From positions 1 through 64,000 of the IMG/VR virus record IMGVR_UViG_3300032893_000012: 64,000 bases of DNA. One strand, given 5' to 3'. Origin of the DNA: a virus. Numbering within the stretch: the stretch's first letter is position 1; every line of letters starts with the position of its first letter. The notes beneath the pieces were generated by a model that saw nothing but the letters and a program-made list of their open reading frames with translations, was not told the DNA's origin and searched no databases. The position numbers were made by a program, and so were the translations under genes. Shown here piece after piece: positions 50,898 through 59,170 of the stretch.

Positions 50898-52529
50898 TTA
50901 TCGGATGTTCGGGTAGAGCAGATCGAGCAAAGTTGTGCGTTTACGGTGCACGCCGCCGAGCGAGCCTTCGCTCATACCAACGAAGTCTCCCGCACCGATC
51001 TCTTTTGCGGTCTTCCCTGGTTCGACCCACCACTCTTTTGCGTTGGGAGAGACGTGTCCGACGGGATAGTTCGTCGTTCCGTCCATTCTCACCCAATCTC
51101 CGAGGTCATCTTCGAACGCCATGAATACGTGTGTCGGTACTTCATACGGCGCACGGTGACTGCTTCCGATGATCATGGCGTCGATACCGATCGACATCAC
51201 CGCTGCGGCGAGCGTGATAGCCGCTTCGTCACAGTTGCTTACGGTTACGTCGTGCTCTGGGAGGTAGACGTAGTGATCGTCGGTAGAAATATCCCAGCAA
51301 GGGACTTTTCTGACGGATCGATCTATCGATCGAACCGACAGTGTGAGTGATCCTTTCTCCCGTTGACCGACACGCCACAGAGGATGCTTTCCAGCTCCGC
51401 CATGTTGCTCTGGAGTGAGCATTTTAACGCTTGTCATCTTGCCGAACATACGATGCAGTACGCGCACCTGAAGCATGAGTTGTCTGCTAGTCGTCGAATA
51501 CGTACGCGTGGCGGCGCCGGTGTTCTTCGTGCTATCGGCCATCAATCCGCGCAAGGCCGCAGCGGCGCTAGCCTCTTCGAGATTAATCGTTTCCAGATGT
51601 TTAAATCTCGCTCGAGATCCTAGTCCGGCTATCCGTGAAGCCCATTCTCTATCTTTGATCTCGATGTATTTCGCGTGCCAGAGAGTCTCGATCCCGAGGC
51701 GTTCGCAGATGGCCTTGACCTCATGCTTCTGTTCTTCTTTGCGTTTGCCGTCGCGACCGCCAATGCGAAATTTCAGATGCGGCAGATTTTTGTTTTTGCT
51801 CGCTTCCACCCATCCGTCTGCGAGCGTCAGAGCTTCGACGTACATGCGATCCGGATCAACTCGCATCGATCCGAAAACGATACGTTCTGGTTGGAGAAGT
51901 GCGTCTCCCTCCGACAGATCAGTCACGCGGACACGCTCAAATGCGTTGCAATCTTTTTGGTAGCAGGCTCCGTGTGCTGACCGACCGTGCGGACACCTGC
52001 CGACATATACCTTGTGATCGCCGGTCAAATGCATCGTCGAGCCGTTGCTCATCTCGATAGCATCGACCGAAAGCGCTCCTTTTGCCCATTTTTGCGTAAC
52101 TTCGCTCCACTTGTCCTTGCCCCAGATACGATCGCCGATATTGATCTTTTCGATCGGAATGAATTCAAAATCGTCGCGTAGGAGCAGCGTTCCTTCCGGG
52201 AAGCAATCGCCGCCGATGATGCAAAGCCCTCCCTCGTCGAGACAGAGAAGCTGGTTCGGTGTCGCCATAAATTCTCCCATGACTGGGTCAGCGACGTACG
52301 GAACCTTCTTTCTGAAGGCATCGAGAATACACTGCGCCTTTTGACGTTTCCCGCCACGTGACACGCCTTTTTTGTCGAGCTGTTGGAGCACCCAGGCGCG
52401 CAATCTCGGACTCATTCGTGCGGACCATGCGCGGTCGGCCACCTCTTGCAAGGATTTCTTCGCTCCCTTAGCGCCAGCAGGGTGCGGTCCAGCATCTGTC
52501 TTCACTCCATTTATAGGCTTGTCGATCAT
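50898..52529 (-). CDS. Transglutaminase-like protein with in-active-site intein
   Basis: 543 residues. Exteins total 219 residues: 1-108 and 433-543. Spliced, they read GLCIIGGD|CDEAAITLAAAVMSIGIDAMIIGSSH ... VPTHVFMAFEDDLGDWVRMDGTT, the papain-like transglutaminase core with Cys, His and Asp. The intein (109-432) starts CFPEGTLLL (block A), has GSTMHLTGDHKV (block B), EALTLADGW as a weak LAGLIDADG-like motif, and ends VPCWDISTDDHYVYLPEHDVTVSN|C (blocks F, G). Splicing returns the catalytic Cys, which is also the +1 residue. It sits among virion genes, so a capsid-processing or wall-acting protein is possible. Confidence 0.85.
   Translation of the reverse strand: MIDKPINGVKTDAGPHPAGAKGAKKSLQEVADRAWSARMSPRLRAWVLQQLDKKGVSRGGKRQKAQCILDAFRKKVPYVADPVMGEFMATPNQLLCLDEGGLCIIGGDCFPEGTLLLRDDFEFIPIEKINIGDRIWGKDKWSEVTQKWAKGALSVDAIEMSNGSTMHLTGDHKVYVGRCPHGRSAHGACYQKDCNAFERVRVTDLSEGDALLQPERIVFGSMRVDPDRMYVEALTLADGWVEASKNKNLPHLKFRIGGRDGKRKEEQKHEVKAICERLGIETLWHAKYIEIKDREWASRIAGLGSRARFKHLETINLEEASAAAALRGLMADSTKNTGAATRTYSTTSRQLMLQVRVLHRMFGKMTSVKMLTPEQHGGAGKHPLWRVGQREKGSLTLSVRSIDRSVRKVPCWDISTDDHYVYLPEHDVTVSNCDEAAITLAAAVMSIGIDAMIIGSSHRAPYEVPTHVFMAFEDDLGDWVRMDGTTNYPVGHVSPNAKEWWVEPGKTAKEIGAGDFVGMSEGSLGGVHRKRTTLLDLLYPNIR
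51234..52205 (-). other. Intein (324 aa)
   Basis: Encoded within the transglutaminase-like gene. The first residue is Cys (TGC at 52203-52205) and the last is Asn (51234-51236), with the +1 Cys at 51231-51233. The internal part between splicing blocks is about 200 residues, with RMYVEALTLADGWVE and a later helix set, compatible with a LAGLIDADG homing endonuclease that may be partly degenerate. The penultimate residue is Ser rather than the usual His. Confidence 0.85.
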
Positions 52530-53578
52530 CGGCGATTACGCTTTCGGTTTGTCAGATAGATCGCACTTCCTACGACTCCTGCCCCGAGGAGTCCGATTCC
52601 CGCCATCGCTCCGACGCTGAGTCCAGATGATGCAGTCGCTACAGGTGCAGCAGGCGTGATAGGCGCAACAGGTGATACGGTTACATGCGGTGCGCACGCA
52701 GTCGGAGCGCTCCCTAGCGCCTGCGCTAGAGCGCTCGCTGTCGCTTGCTCGTAGTTGCTCGTGTTGATCGGAACTGGGTTAGCGCCGGACGAATTCCAAG
52801 CCGTTTTGAAGGCGTGAACCGCTGCGTTGACGCTGCTTCCGGGGTGCGTCACCGACGTGCAGTAACTCGGATCGGCGACAATGGCGGCTACTGCGGCTCG
52901 TGCGGCATCGGCTACTGAGGTAGGCGGCGCCGGGACATCGCCGTAAAACGCTTGCAGCGCTAGCCTAGCCGATGACATCGCATCCGAGAGATCGTGTAAG
53001 ACGTCCGAACGAACCTGAAAGGAATCGTTGCTATTTCCGGCAACGATTGCAGCACTAAGCGCCGGAAGTCGAGCGCGCGCTTTACTGGTGCTCTTACGTA
53101 CGTCTTGCGCGTACGGGATTGCGTACACCGCAGGGGACCCACTGCCGACGATTTCCGAGACCGATGCATCCACAACATTGGCAGCATTTTCAGCGGCGTC
53201 GCCGAATCCTTGATCTCCCATCGCAGCAAGCGCACTGACCTTCGCATTCGCCGCATCGAGCGCGGCGTAGTCGGCGAGCACTCCAGCGGCCGCATCACCG
53301 AGAGACGATGGCGTGACGCCATCCATATGAGGAAGCGCAGCGAAGTACGCCCGGGGACGCGTATCCAGTTCGCCAGAGAACCACTTCTCCGGTAAGTTGA
53401 GAACCTCGCCCTCGCGTAGATCTTTGAACGTAACGAAACCGTTCGGAAGACGCTTTGCCGCCTTGTGAGGGTTGGCGCGCACGATGTCAATTGCGCATTT
53501 TGGGCAGCCAGCCATGTCCGGCCGACTGGCGATACTAGCCGGGCTATCTCCAGCCTGAACGACGTAAGTCCGCGTCAC
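52526..53578 (-). CDS. LysM protein with C-terminal TM, paralogue of 43440
   Basis: 350 residues. LysM at about 1-60 (TYVVQAGDSPASIASRPDMAGC). A long helical middle (about 90-215). DPSYCTSVTHPGSSVNAAVHAFKTAWNSSGANPVPINTSNYEQ at about 235-280 matches the same module in the 43440 protein. C-terminal anchor LSVGAMAGIGLLGAGVVGSAIYL with a basic tail. A second cell-wall-binding membrane protein of the particle. Overlaps the next gene by four bases. Confidence 0.75.
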   Translation of the reverse strand: MTRTYVVQAGDSPASIASRPDMAGCPKCAIDIVRANPHKAAKRLPNGFVTFKDLREGEVLNLPEKWFSGELDTRPRAYFAALPHMDGVTPSSLGDAAAGVLADYAALDAANAKVSALAAMGDQGFGDAAENAANVVDASVSEIVGSGSPAVYAIPYAQDVRKSTSKARARLPALSAAIVAGNSNDSFQVRSDVLHDLSDAMSSARLALQAFYGDVPAPPTSVADAARAAVAAIVADPSYCTSVTHPGSSVNAAVHAFKTAWNSSGANPVPINTSNYEQATASALAQALGSAPTACAPHVTVSPVAPITPAAPVATASSGLSVGAMAGIGLLGAGVVGSAIYLTNRKRNRR

Positions 53579-53631
53579 GCCTCAAAGACTACGCGCTAGT
53601 CATGAGGGTCGTCCAGCAGCAGCTGGAATCT

Positions 53632-53823
53632 TTAGGCGTATTCGCGCTCTGGCTGGTGTACGACAGGGCTTCCGTTACCGTCCGCGAGCCGGATTCCTTC
53701 ATTTTCGACTGCCATCCGTACGAGCGGACTCTTGAGGAGTTCGAGTAACTTGATCGCTTGTTCAAGCCCCTGATGGTCGTTCGCCGCTTCGATCGCAACG
53801 CTCATTGTGACGCGGTATCTCAC
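53632..53823 (-). CDS. Hypothetical protein, 63 aa
   Basis: MRYRVTMSVAIEAANDHQGLEQAIKLLELLKSPLVRMAVENEG: beta then two helices. ATGA coupling with the upstream gene supports it. A competing frame (53589-53798) is Ser/Arg-rich shadow. Confidence 0.55.
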   Translation of the reverse strand: MRYRVTMSVAIEAANDHQGLEQAIKLLELLKSPLVRMAVENEGIRLADGNGSPVVHQPEREYA

Positions 53824-54095
53824 GCAGAGAACCCCGCATCAGGCTGCGGCTCAGGCGGCTGTGGAGCGTTTTCCTGCGGAGGCGTGTCAGAAGTAATCGG
53901 AGGAGCGCTAGGCGGCGTCGAACCCACAACAGCAGCAGCGAATATTTCTCCAGCTATCCGAAAAAGATTCGGATCGATTCCACGCAAGTGTCTCAAAGTG
54001 TCGTGGATAGCGTTCAGTGTCCAACGCCGCCCTACGTCTTCGGCATACTTGAGCACTTCATCGTCAGTGAGTTCAACTTGAATAGAAAAACGCAT
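53820..54095 (-). CDS. Hypothetical protein, 91 aa
   Basis: Start ATG 54095 in TAATG overlap. MRFSIQVELTDDEVLKYAEDVGRRWTLNAIHDTLRHL is a helical front; the end is a Pro-rich tail. Function unknown. Confidence 0.6.
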   Translation of the reverse strand: MRFSIQVELTDDEVLKYAEDVGRRWTLNAIHDTLRHLRGIDPNLFRIAGEIFAAAVVGSTPPSAPPITSDTPPQENAPQPPEPQPDAGFSA

Positions 54096-55777
54096 TAGGA
54101 GTTTCCTTGTCCAGAAATATTCGGTGGTGCCCACGTCTGTCGCGATGCAGGTGAAGGCGAAATAGGCGGCGGTAGATTCGCTGGCGGAGGAGGAAGCGGC
54201 GCTGCGGTCGGGGGCAATTGATGCGGATCCACCGCTGCCGCAACGAATCCTGGCGGTGGTTGGTAGTCTGGCGGCACCTCTAAGTAGCCTGGCGGCAACA
54301 CGCGCTTCTGTTCTGGAGCTCGATTTTGACTCTTCTGGATCGCCTCGCGTTGTTCACCGAGCCACTTGAGAAAGCTTCCCAGGTTCGCCGCTGCAGATTC
54401 GCCCCAGCGCATAGTGCCATCCGCTTTGCTGTACGCGATCTTGCCGTTGCCAGTATCGAGAATTTTGATCGGACTGTCGTCTTCTTCGGTCGCTACCGGT
54501 TCCGGCGCTTCTCGCTCTTCGTCCGTCCCTAGAATACTTCCAAATTCTTTCGCGGTAGCTACAGCCGTGCGTACCAATGTCAGCGATTCTTTGAGATGCT
54601 CCGCCGCAGTTTGCTGGCGCGGTGGCTGCTCACTGCTGTATCGCGGTGGCGGTGGCGGCGCCTGACCTGGATCTCCTTGCGGGTAATACTGACGCTGAGG
54701 CCCCATGCGCGCGCCCGATCCGGGCCCCATGTTCGGAACGAACAGCGACGCTAGTCGGTCGATCGGTACGAAACCGAGCGGCGTCCACACCGTGCCCTGA
54801 GGAGCAGGTATCGGGGGCGCACCCATCATTCCTGGAACGAAGCTTGGTACCGCTGGCGGCGTCGGCGGCGCTCCCTGCGTTACCTGTTGCGGCTGCATGG
54901 ACTGCGCGAGAGTGAGCATCCGCTGGAACCATTCCATCATCGTCGGCATGTCCGCCCCCGGTGGGGGCATTGGCGGCGGCGGCGGAGGAGGCGGCGGCGC
55001 TTGCGGCGGAGGCTGCATGCTCTGAACTATTTGCTGCATCCGCTGAAACCACTCGAACATCGTACCCATGTCGGGTCCAGCCGGCGCCTGAACAACGACT
55101 GGTACTTGCGGCGGCTGCGGCGACGGAGCTGTCGCAGCTGCGGGCGGATACGCTGGTTGCGGCTGCGGGGGCGAGTAACCAGGTTGAGCTGGATAACCGG
55201 GCAGCGGATACTGTGGTGGATAGCCGGGCGGATATGGATATGACATCGGCTGTCCTTGCTGCGGTCGAGTATCCGGCAATGTGATCTTACCGTTACCGCG
55301 AAACTGCTTGCTATTGGTGTCGAGGATTTTGACCTCGTAGTCGGCCTCACCGTGCTGGCCGTGAATGATCTTGAGCGCGTCGTAGAGTTCCGCCGCGGAT
55401 CTTGGACGACTGATGATTACTTGCTGGACCGGAGTTCCAGTAAGCCGTCTAACGTGTATGTCGAGTGTGTTTGCTGGCCAATACCGAAGAAGCGTCTCGT
55501 ACGTGGTGAGCAGATCACCGGTGTTGAACGAGACCTTGCTCTGGTTCGAGCGCTTCTTGTCGACGATAGCGTCGAGGCGACGGTTTTCACGTACGCTTTC
55601 GGCGTCGACGGCGCCTATCGCGCGAACGGCATCTTCGGATGCTACGAGTTCGCCAGTGTCCTCGTCACGTTCAGCCCCAACCTCGGCCAGGACGTCGGCC
55701 TCGTCCTCCTGCGCAGGTGTATTCGAGGCTGTATGCGCAGGAGGCGATTCACTGCGAATTCGTCTACGTGTTCCCAT
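54095..55777 (-). CDS. Pro/Gln-rich protein, 560 aa
   Basis: About 1-75: acidic. About 80-165: alpha/beta domain (TGDLLTTYETLLRYWPANTLDIHVRRLTGTPVQQVIISRPRSAAELYDAL). About 170-330: Pro/Gln/Tyr-rich, with two nearly identical helices, DMGTMFEWFQRMQQIVQSMQP and DMPTMMEWFQRMLTLAQSMQP, flanking a run of Pro. About 375-475: helical. The duplicated WFQRM helix could be an assembly peptide. No catalytic motif. Possibly a scaffold or particle linker. Confidence 0.6.
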   Translation of the reverse strand: MGTRRRIRSESPPAHTASNTPAQEDEADVLAEVGAERDEDTGELVASEDAVRAIGAVDAESVRENRRLDAIVDKKRSNQSKVSFNTGDLLTTYETLLRYWPANTLDIHVRRLTGTPVQQVIISRPRSAAELYDALKIIHGQHGEADYEVKILDTNSKQFRGNGKITLPDTRPQQGQPMSYPYPPGYPPQYPLPGYPAQPGYSPPQPQPAYPPAAATAPSPQPPQVPVVVQAPAGPDMGTMFEWFQRMQQIVQSMQPPPQAPPPPPPPPPMPPPGADMPTMMEWFQRMLTLAQSMQPQQVTQGAPPTPPAVPSFVPGMMGAPPIPAPQGTVWTPLGFVPIDRLASLFVPNMGPGSGARMGPQRQYYPQGDPGQAPPPPPRYSSEQPPRQQTAAEHLKESLTLVRTAVATAKEFGSILGTDEEREAPEPVATEEDDSPIKILDTGNGKIAYSKADGTMRWGESAAANLGSFLKWLGEQREAIQKSQNRAPEQKRVLPPGYLEVPPDYQPPPGFVAAAVDPHQLPPTAAPLPPPPANLPPPISPSPASRQTWAPPNISGQGNS

Positions 55778-55780
55778 CGT

Positions 55781-56170
55781 TCAAACTTGCGCCTGTCCGC
55801 CCGTCGTCTGCTGCGGTTCTTCCTCTTCTGGTTCGGTTCCGTCAGATTCGGCTGCCTCGAGTTCGTCAGCGAAGACCTCGAGAGGCATCGCCTCTTGTAC
55901 GAATCGAATTCGACCCATTGGAACGAAGTCGCGCATACCTACTGCGTCACCACCTTCAACCGCATCCAAATACGAGAAAATCTCGATTCCTCCGCCCGCA
56001 TCTGTTCCAATGAACATACGTACGACTTTCGCGCCTGGCACGTGCGGATGCTCGCTACCCACCGCCCATCGTGTGGTCTCAGGCTGCCCCGATACGGGAG
56101 CTAGATTGTCACTGATCACGAGTGTGACCATTGGATAGGTCGGAGGCGGAAGCTTAAAAACTGTCGTCAC
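55781..56170 (-). CDS. Hypothetical protein, 129 aa
   Basis: Beta-rich (VTLVISDNLAPVSG, AKVVRMFIGTDAGGGIEIFSYLDAVEGGDAVGMRDFVP) with an acidic Glu/Gln tail. GTGA/ATGA-type coupling with the RadC-like gene upstream. Family unknown. Confidence 0.6.
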   Translation of the reverse strand: MTTVFKLPPPTYPMVTLVISDNLAPVSGQPETTRWAVGSEHPHVPGAKVVRMFIGTDAGGGIEIFSYLDAVEGGDAVGMRDFVPMGRIRFVQEAMPLEVFADELEAAESDGTEPEEEEPQQTTGGQAQV

Positions 56171-56769
56171 AGCGCGTTATCCTCCAAGAATGAGTAGTAG
56201 CTCCGCCTACGAGCGTCGCCGGCGACGATAATGTGGTCGAGGAACTTGATGTCAATGGTTTCGAACGCATCAACGAAGGCGTCTGTCGTTTCGATGTCCG
56301 CCTCGCTCGGTTCGGCTTCGATGCCCGACGGGTGTACGTGGAAGATGATCACCGCGTGCGCCCCGTCCGCTACGGCGGCTTGAAGAGTCGGTAGGATGGG
56401 TGCCATCACGCTGGACGGCTCCCCACGTCCGGTCTCAGCAAGACCCTTGAATCGTAAATGCAGATCAAGCGTCACGACTCCGAAAACCTCATTGACCTCG
56501 TCTTCGATGGCCTCACCGATGAGATGGAAGGCCTTTTCCGGTTCGTCGAGCGGTCCGATCTGATCTGAGAGCGCGTTACACGCCGCGAACCTGTCAGCGT
56601 CCTTCTGAATCGTCAAAAACGGACGGCACCGCGCGCCGCGCTTGCCATCGATGATGAGCGGTTCTACTTCGCGCGGTCGTCGCGGGGCCACCCGATCCCG
56701 TACAATACCGCGGATGGCATGTTCCGAGACTCCGTGCATGCGAGTAAGCGGCCTGCACGCGCAAGTCAC
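56167..56769 (-). CDS. RadC-like JAB/MPN domain protein
   Basis: GTG start at 56769. Residues about 95-200 match the RadC/JAMM metalloprotease fold: EVFGVVTLDLHLRFKGLAETGRG (with its Glu), then IIFHVHPSGIEAEPSEADIETTDAF (HxHPSG...D metal-binding site), and IKFLDHIIVAGDARRRSYYSF. The metal ligands are intact. RadC-like proteins are common on mobile elements, with uncertain substrates. The first 90 residues lack the RadC helix-hairpin-helix and include a Cys-rich start. Confidence 0.75.
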   Translation of the reverse strand: MTCACRPLTRMHGVSEHAIRGIVRDRVAPRRPREVEPLIIDGKRGARCRPFLTIQKDADRFAACNALSDQIGPLDEPEKAFHLIGEAIEDEVNEVFGVVTLDLHLRFKGLAETGRGEPSSVMAPILPTLQAAVADGAHAVIIFHVHPSGIEAEPSEADIETTDAFVDAFETIDIKFLDHIIVAGDARRRSYYSFLEDNAL

Positions 56770-57074
56770 GCTACAGCCGCCTGTATTGATGCGCCTTTCA
56801 GATCGACAAATTCATCTAGCGATACGCCGCGCACGCGGCAGATCGCTTCGTCGATCTTGAAAGTGACGCAATGCCTCTTGAAGGTCATGTCGTACACTTT
56901 TTGTGCCACGACGATGTCTCCCGGCTTGTATCCTGCAGCCTCTGCCGCTGGACCAACCTCGTCGAGCAGGAAACAGCGCGTGACACCTTTCGCGTGATCA
57001 AGCACCAGTTCACTGGTCGGTTTCGGCACAAGAGCGCGTCCGATGACCCAATCGTTAACAGGTTCGAGCTTCAC
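56766..57074 (-). CDS. GroES/Cpn10-like protein, 102 aa
   Basis: VNDWVIGRALVPKP at the start (the Cpn10 beta strand), AAGYKPGDIVVAQKVYDMTFKRHCVTFKIDEAICRVRG in the middle, matching the GroES pattern of GDxVxxxKY...V......RIL. The mobile loop is short and lacks the normal hydrophobic tip. It may form the co-chaperonin for virion assembly. GTG start with GTGA coupling. Confidence 0.55.
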   Translation of the reverse strand: MKLEPVNDWVIGRALVPKPTSELVLDHAKGVTRCFLLDEVGPAAEAAGYKPGDIVVAQKVYDMTFKRHCVTFKIDEAICRVRGVSLDEFVDLKGASIQAAVA

Positions 57075-57655
57075 GTCTGTTCCTCTTCTTGTTCGATAGT
57101 GAATCGATCGTAGAAAGACTGCGAAGGTGACGGAGGGGTTAGCGCAGCGATGGTACCGTCCGTATTCGGCGGAGGTTCGACCGTTGCGCTTTGAAGGCGA
57201 GCCAGTTCCGCTTTCGTTGTTTCGAGCTCGATCTCGAGAGCCATACGCGAGGTTAATACTTCACTGAAATACTCACGACTTGGGGCGAAGTACGGTTCCT
57301 GTGCCGGCGGACGCGCAGCGAGAGGAGCAAACTGTCGTGCGGCGTTCAATACAACGAGAGCGTTCATGCGCTGTTCGCGGTCAGGGCAACCTCGAGTGAT
57401 CAGAACAGCAGGCTTCCCTGAATCTGAAGTGTCGTAGCGATCGTTTACGCACGGTTCCGTTTCATCGTCTTTGCCGGGACAGCCGTTCACGTGCGCGCAT
57501 CGTTCAAGTATTCCGAAGGCAGCGCGCGCCGCAATCTGCCAGCCGACTTTGTTGCGCCACAGAGCGAGCTTGACGGCGTTCCAGTCGCGTACCGATATCG
57601 GTACCTTCTGATCGACTGGAGTTTCGAGCCCCTGCCTTCTTTTTTCGTTCATCAT
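57071..57655 (-). CDS. Hypothetical Cys-containing protein, 194 aa
   Basis: Helical front (RDWNAVKLALWRNKVGWQIAARAAFGILERCAHVNGCPGKDDETEPCVNDRY) with several Cys, then a helical coiled region and Pro-rich tail. First strong member of the leftward operon after the regulator. Function unknown. Confidence 0.6.
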   Translation of the reverse strand: MMNEKRRQGLETPVDQKVPISVRDWNAVKLALWRNKVGWQIAARAAFGILERCAHVNGCPGKDDETEPCVNDRYDTSDSGKPAVLITRGCPDREQRMNALVVLNAARQFAPLAARPPAQEPYFAPSREYFSEVLTSRMALEIELETTKAELARLQSATVEPPPNTDGTIAALTPPSPSQSFYDRFTIEQEEEQT

Positions 57656-57927
57656 CAGATCGTCGCTCCGTCTGGTTCAACGATGCGGATGTACCCGTCG
57701 CTCGGAGGGCGCTTAGCCGCTTGAACAAGGATCGAGCGCATCCACGCGCTCATGCTTAGTCCGCGTTTCTTCGCTCTTTCTTCGATCAAACGGTACTGAG
57801 CCGGCGTGAGCTTGACGCCCGCGGTCTTGGCCTTGAGCGGTAGACGTTCGGTTGGACGTTCGTTTGCCGTTCGTTTGCCTTTCGTTGACGCTTTCGTATA
57901 CTGCTCTCCGTCCGCTAGACGTGTCAA
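57655..57927 (-). CDS. Ribbon-helix-helix regulator
   Basis: The C-terminal half VKLTPAQYRLIEERAKKRGLSMSAWMRSILVQAAKRP has the RHH pattern: beta strand, then two helices, with MSAWMRSIL as the second. The N terminus is a basic Lys/Arg/Thr tail. Starts are non-ATG: TTG at 57927, or TTG at 58002 overlapping the divergent gene. It lies against a divergent control region and is likely to regulate both operons, in the same way as the RHH gene at 11500. Confidence 0.65.
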   Translation of the reverse strand: MTRLADGEQYTKASTKGKRTANERPTERLPLKAKTAGVKLTPAQYRLIEERAKKRGLSMSAWMRSILVQAAKRPPSDGYIRIVEPDGATI

Positions 57928-57939
57928 GACGCTAGACGT
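57842..57939. promoter_or_regulatory. Tandem operator-like repeats and promoter
   Basis: Five copies of GTTCG or TTTCG, starting at 57846, 57858, 57869, 57880 and 57892, are spaced 11-12 bases apart, that is, one helical turn. A second pair, CGCTAGACGT, occurs at 57913-57922 and 57930-57939. A rightward -10 TATACT (57897-57902) lies inside, 53 bases before ATG 57955. On the minus strand there is TTGACA at 57922-57927. The regular spacing fits cooperative RHH dimer binding. Confidence 0.5.
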
Positions 57940-57954
57940 AGACTCAGCGTACGG

Positions 57955-58368
57955 ATGGCACAGTTCGGCATCGGACCTGAACTCGCGGCACAGTGCCCAC
58001 AAGCGTCGACGCCAGACGGTTGGCGTCCGTGGTCACCTGACGCAGATGGGCCAATTCCGGACGCTCTAGCTGCGCGCGCGGCTGCTCTTGTGGGCGATCA
58101 GGCGACCGCGCTCGGAGCGACAGAAAGCTATCCTCTTCCAGGGGTTACGACACTTATTCGAATCGAACCACGTGTCTGGGGACGCGATGCACAGGGCGCA
58201 CTCGTCGAGGGGTGCTTTCGAAGTGGCGGTGTCTATCTACCGTACGGAACCCCGGCAGGCGCAGCGACACCGAGCGACGACAAGCTCGCAAAAACAGTTG
58301 GAGTACTCACCGCGGTGAGCCTGGTGGTCGGAACTGCGGCAACGATTGCTACCTGGGGACGTCGATGA
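57955..58368 (+). CDS. Putative membrane-anchored protein, 137 aa
   Basis: First gene of the rightward operon. Soluble part with PLPGVTTLIRIEPRVWGRDAQGALVEGCF; C-terminal membrane helix (VGVLTAVSLVVGTAATIATWG, about 114-134) and basic end. Coupled by ATGA to the next gene. Function unknown. Confidence 0.65.
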   Translation: MAQFGIGPELAAQCPQASTPDGWRPWSPDADGPIPDALAARAAALVGDQATALGATESYPLPGVTTLIRIEPRVWGRDAQGALVEGCFRSGGVYLPYGTPAGAATPSDDKLAKTVGVLTAVSLVVGTAATIATWGRR

Positions 58369-58547
58369 CCATCGAACGTAATGGTCGTACTGTTGTTGGA
58401 TTCGGAGATGAGGCTGTTTCGCTTCCGATCAAAGCGCCGCCGTCGACGTGGACCGTTGCGCTCGCGACGAGCGTCGTTGGCGCTGCGACAGGATGGGTCA
58501 TCGAGGAAATAGCGAGCAACATCCGAGGTCGAAAGAAGCGCCAATAA
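58365..58547 (+). CDS. Small membrane protein, 60 aa
   Basis: MTIERNGRTVVGFGDEAV then a membrane helix (WTVALATSVVGAATGWVIEEI). The front (NGRTVVGFGD) resembles NGASVVGLGD at the start of the next protein, so the two share a peptide. TAATG coupling with the next gene. Confidence 0.65.
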   Translation: MTIERNGRTVVGFGDEAVSLPIKAPPSTWTVALATSVVGAATGWVIEEIASNIRGRKKRQ

Positions 58548-59170
58548 TGAACGAGCAGATTCGAATCAATGGCGCATCTGTCGTCGGGCTCGGGGACGCG
58601 AAAGTTGTGGCGCCTCCAAGTTCCCGTGTAGCGCAAACACTCGCGGATGCTTTTCTCGGTGCGGCAGCGGGAGCAGGGCTCGGTGGGCTTATCGGAGGGA
58701 AGACTGGCGCACTAATCGGCGTCGCGGTTGGGGGTATCGGTGTGGGAGCAGTTACGTATGCGGTGCTGGGAGAGGATACGTGGAATACATCACCTCTACC
58801 TCCAACAACGACATCTGTCTGGCGCCAGCTCACTCAACCGACTGACAGCGTGAAGGCGGGAGAGGAGATGGCCGTAGCGATCTTAGGACCCAACAGGACA
58901 CCTCTGTCGCCGGATCTGATCGCGCAGCTAGATGCTGCACTTGCATTGATTCCTAGCTACAACGTGACGGCGCTCATAGCGAAGTATCCGCCAGGAACAT
59001 CGCCGCCTGCAAACGATTGGCCCTCAGACTATGTGATACCGCCCGGAATGAGAGATGATTTCGGTCCCGGCGCGTATCGCGTGCTACTTCGTGCGCTTAT
59101 CGATTCCCCTCCGACGTTCTGGCACTCCGTACCATCAAATGTCGGGACGTTCGGAATATGGGCACGATGA
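58547..59170 (+). CDS. Glycine-rich membrane protein with soluble domain, 207 aa
   Basis: INGASVVGLGDAKVVAPPSS, then a glycine-zipper membrane region (FLGAAAGAGLGGLIGGKTGALIGVAVGGIGVGAVTYAVLG, about 35-75), then a soluble domain of about 130 residues with RDDFGPGAYRVLLRALIDSPPTFW. Function unknown. The shared N-terminal peptide suggests it acts together with the preceding protein. Confidence 0.65.
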   Translation: MNEQIRINGASVVGLGDAKVVAPPSSRVAQTLADAFLGAAAGAGLGGLIGGKTGALIGVAVGGIGVGAVTYAVLGEDTWNTSPLPPTTTSVWRQLTQPTDSVKAGEEMAVAILGPNRTPLSPDLIAQLDAALALIPSYNVTALIAKYPPGTSPPANDWPSDYVIPPGMRDDFGPGAYRVLLRALIDSPPTFWHSVPSNVGTFGIWAR

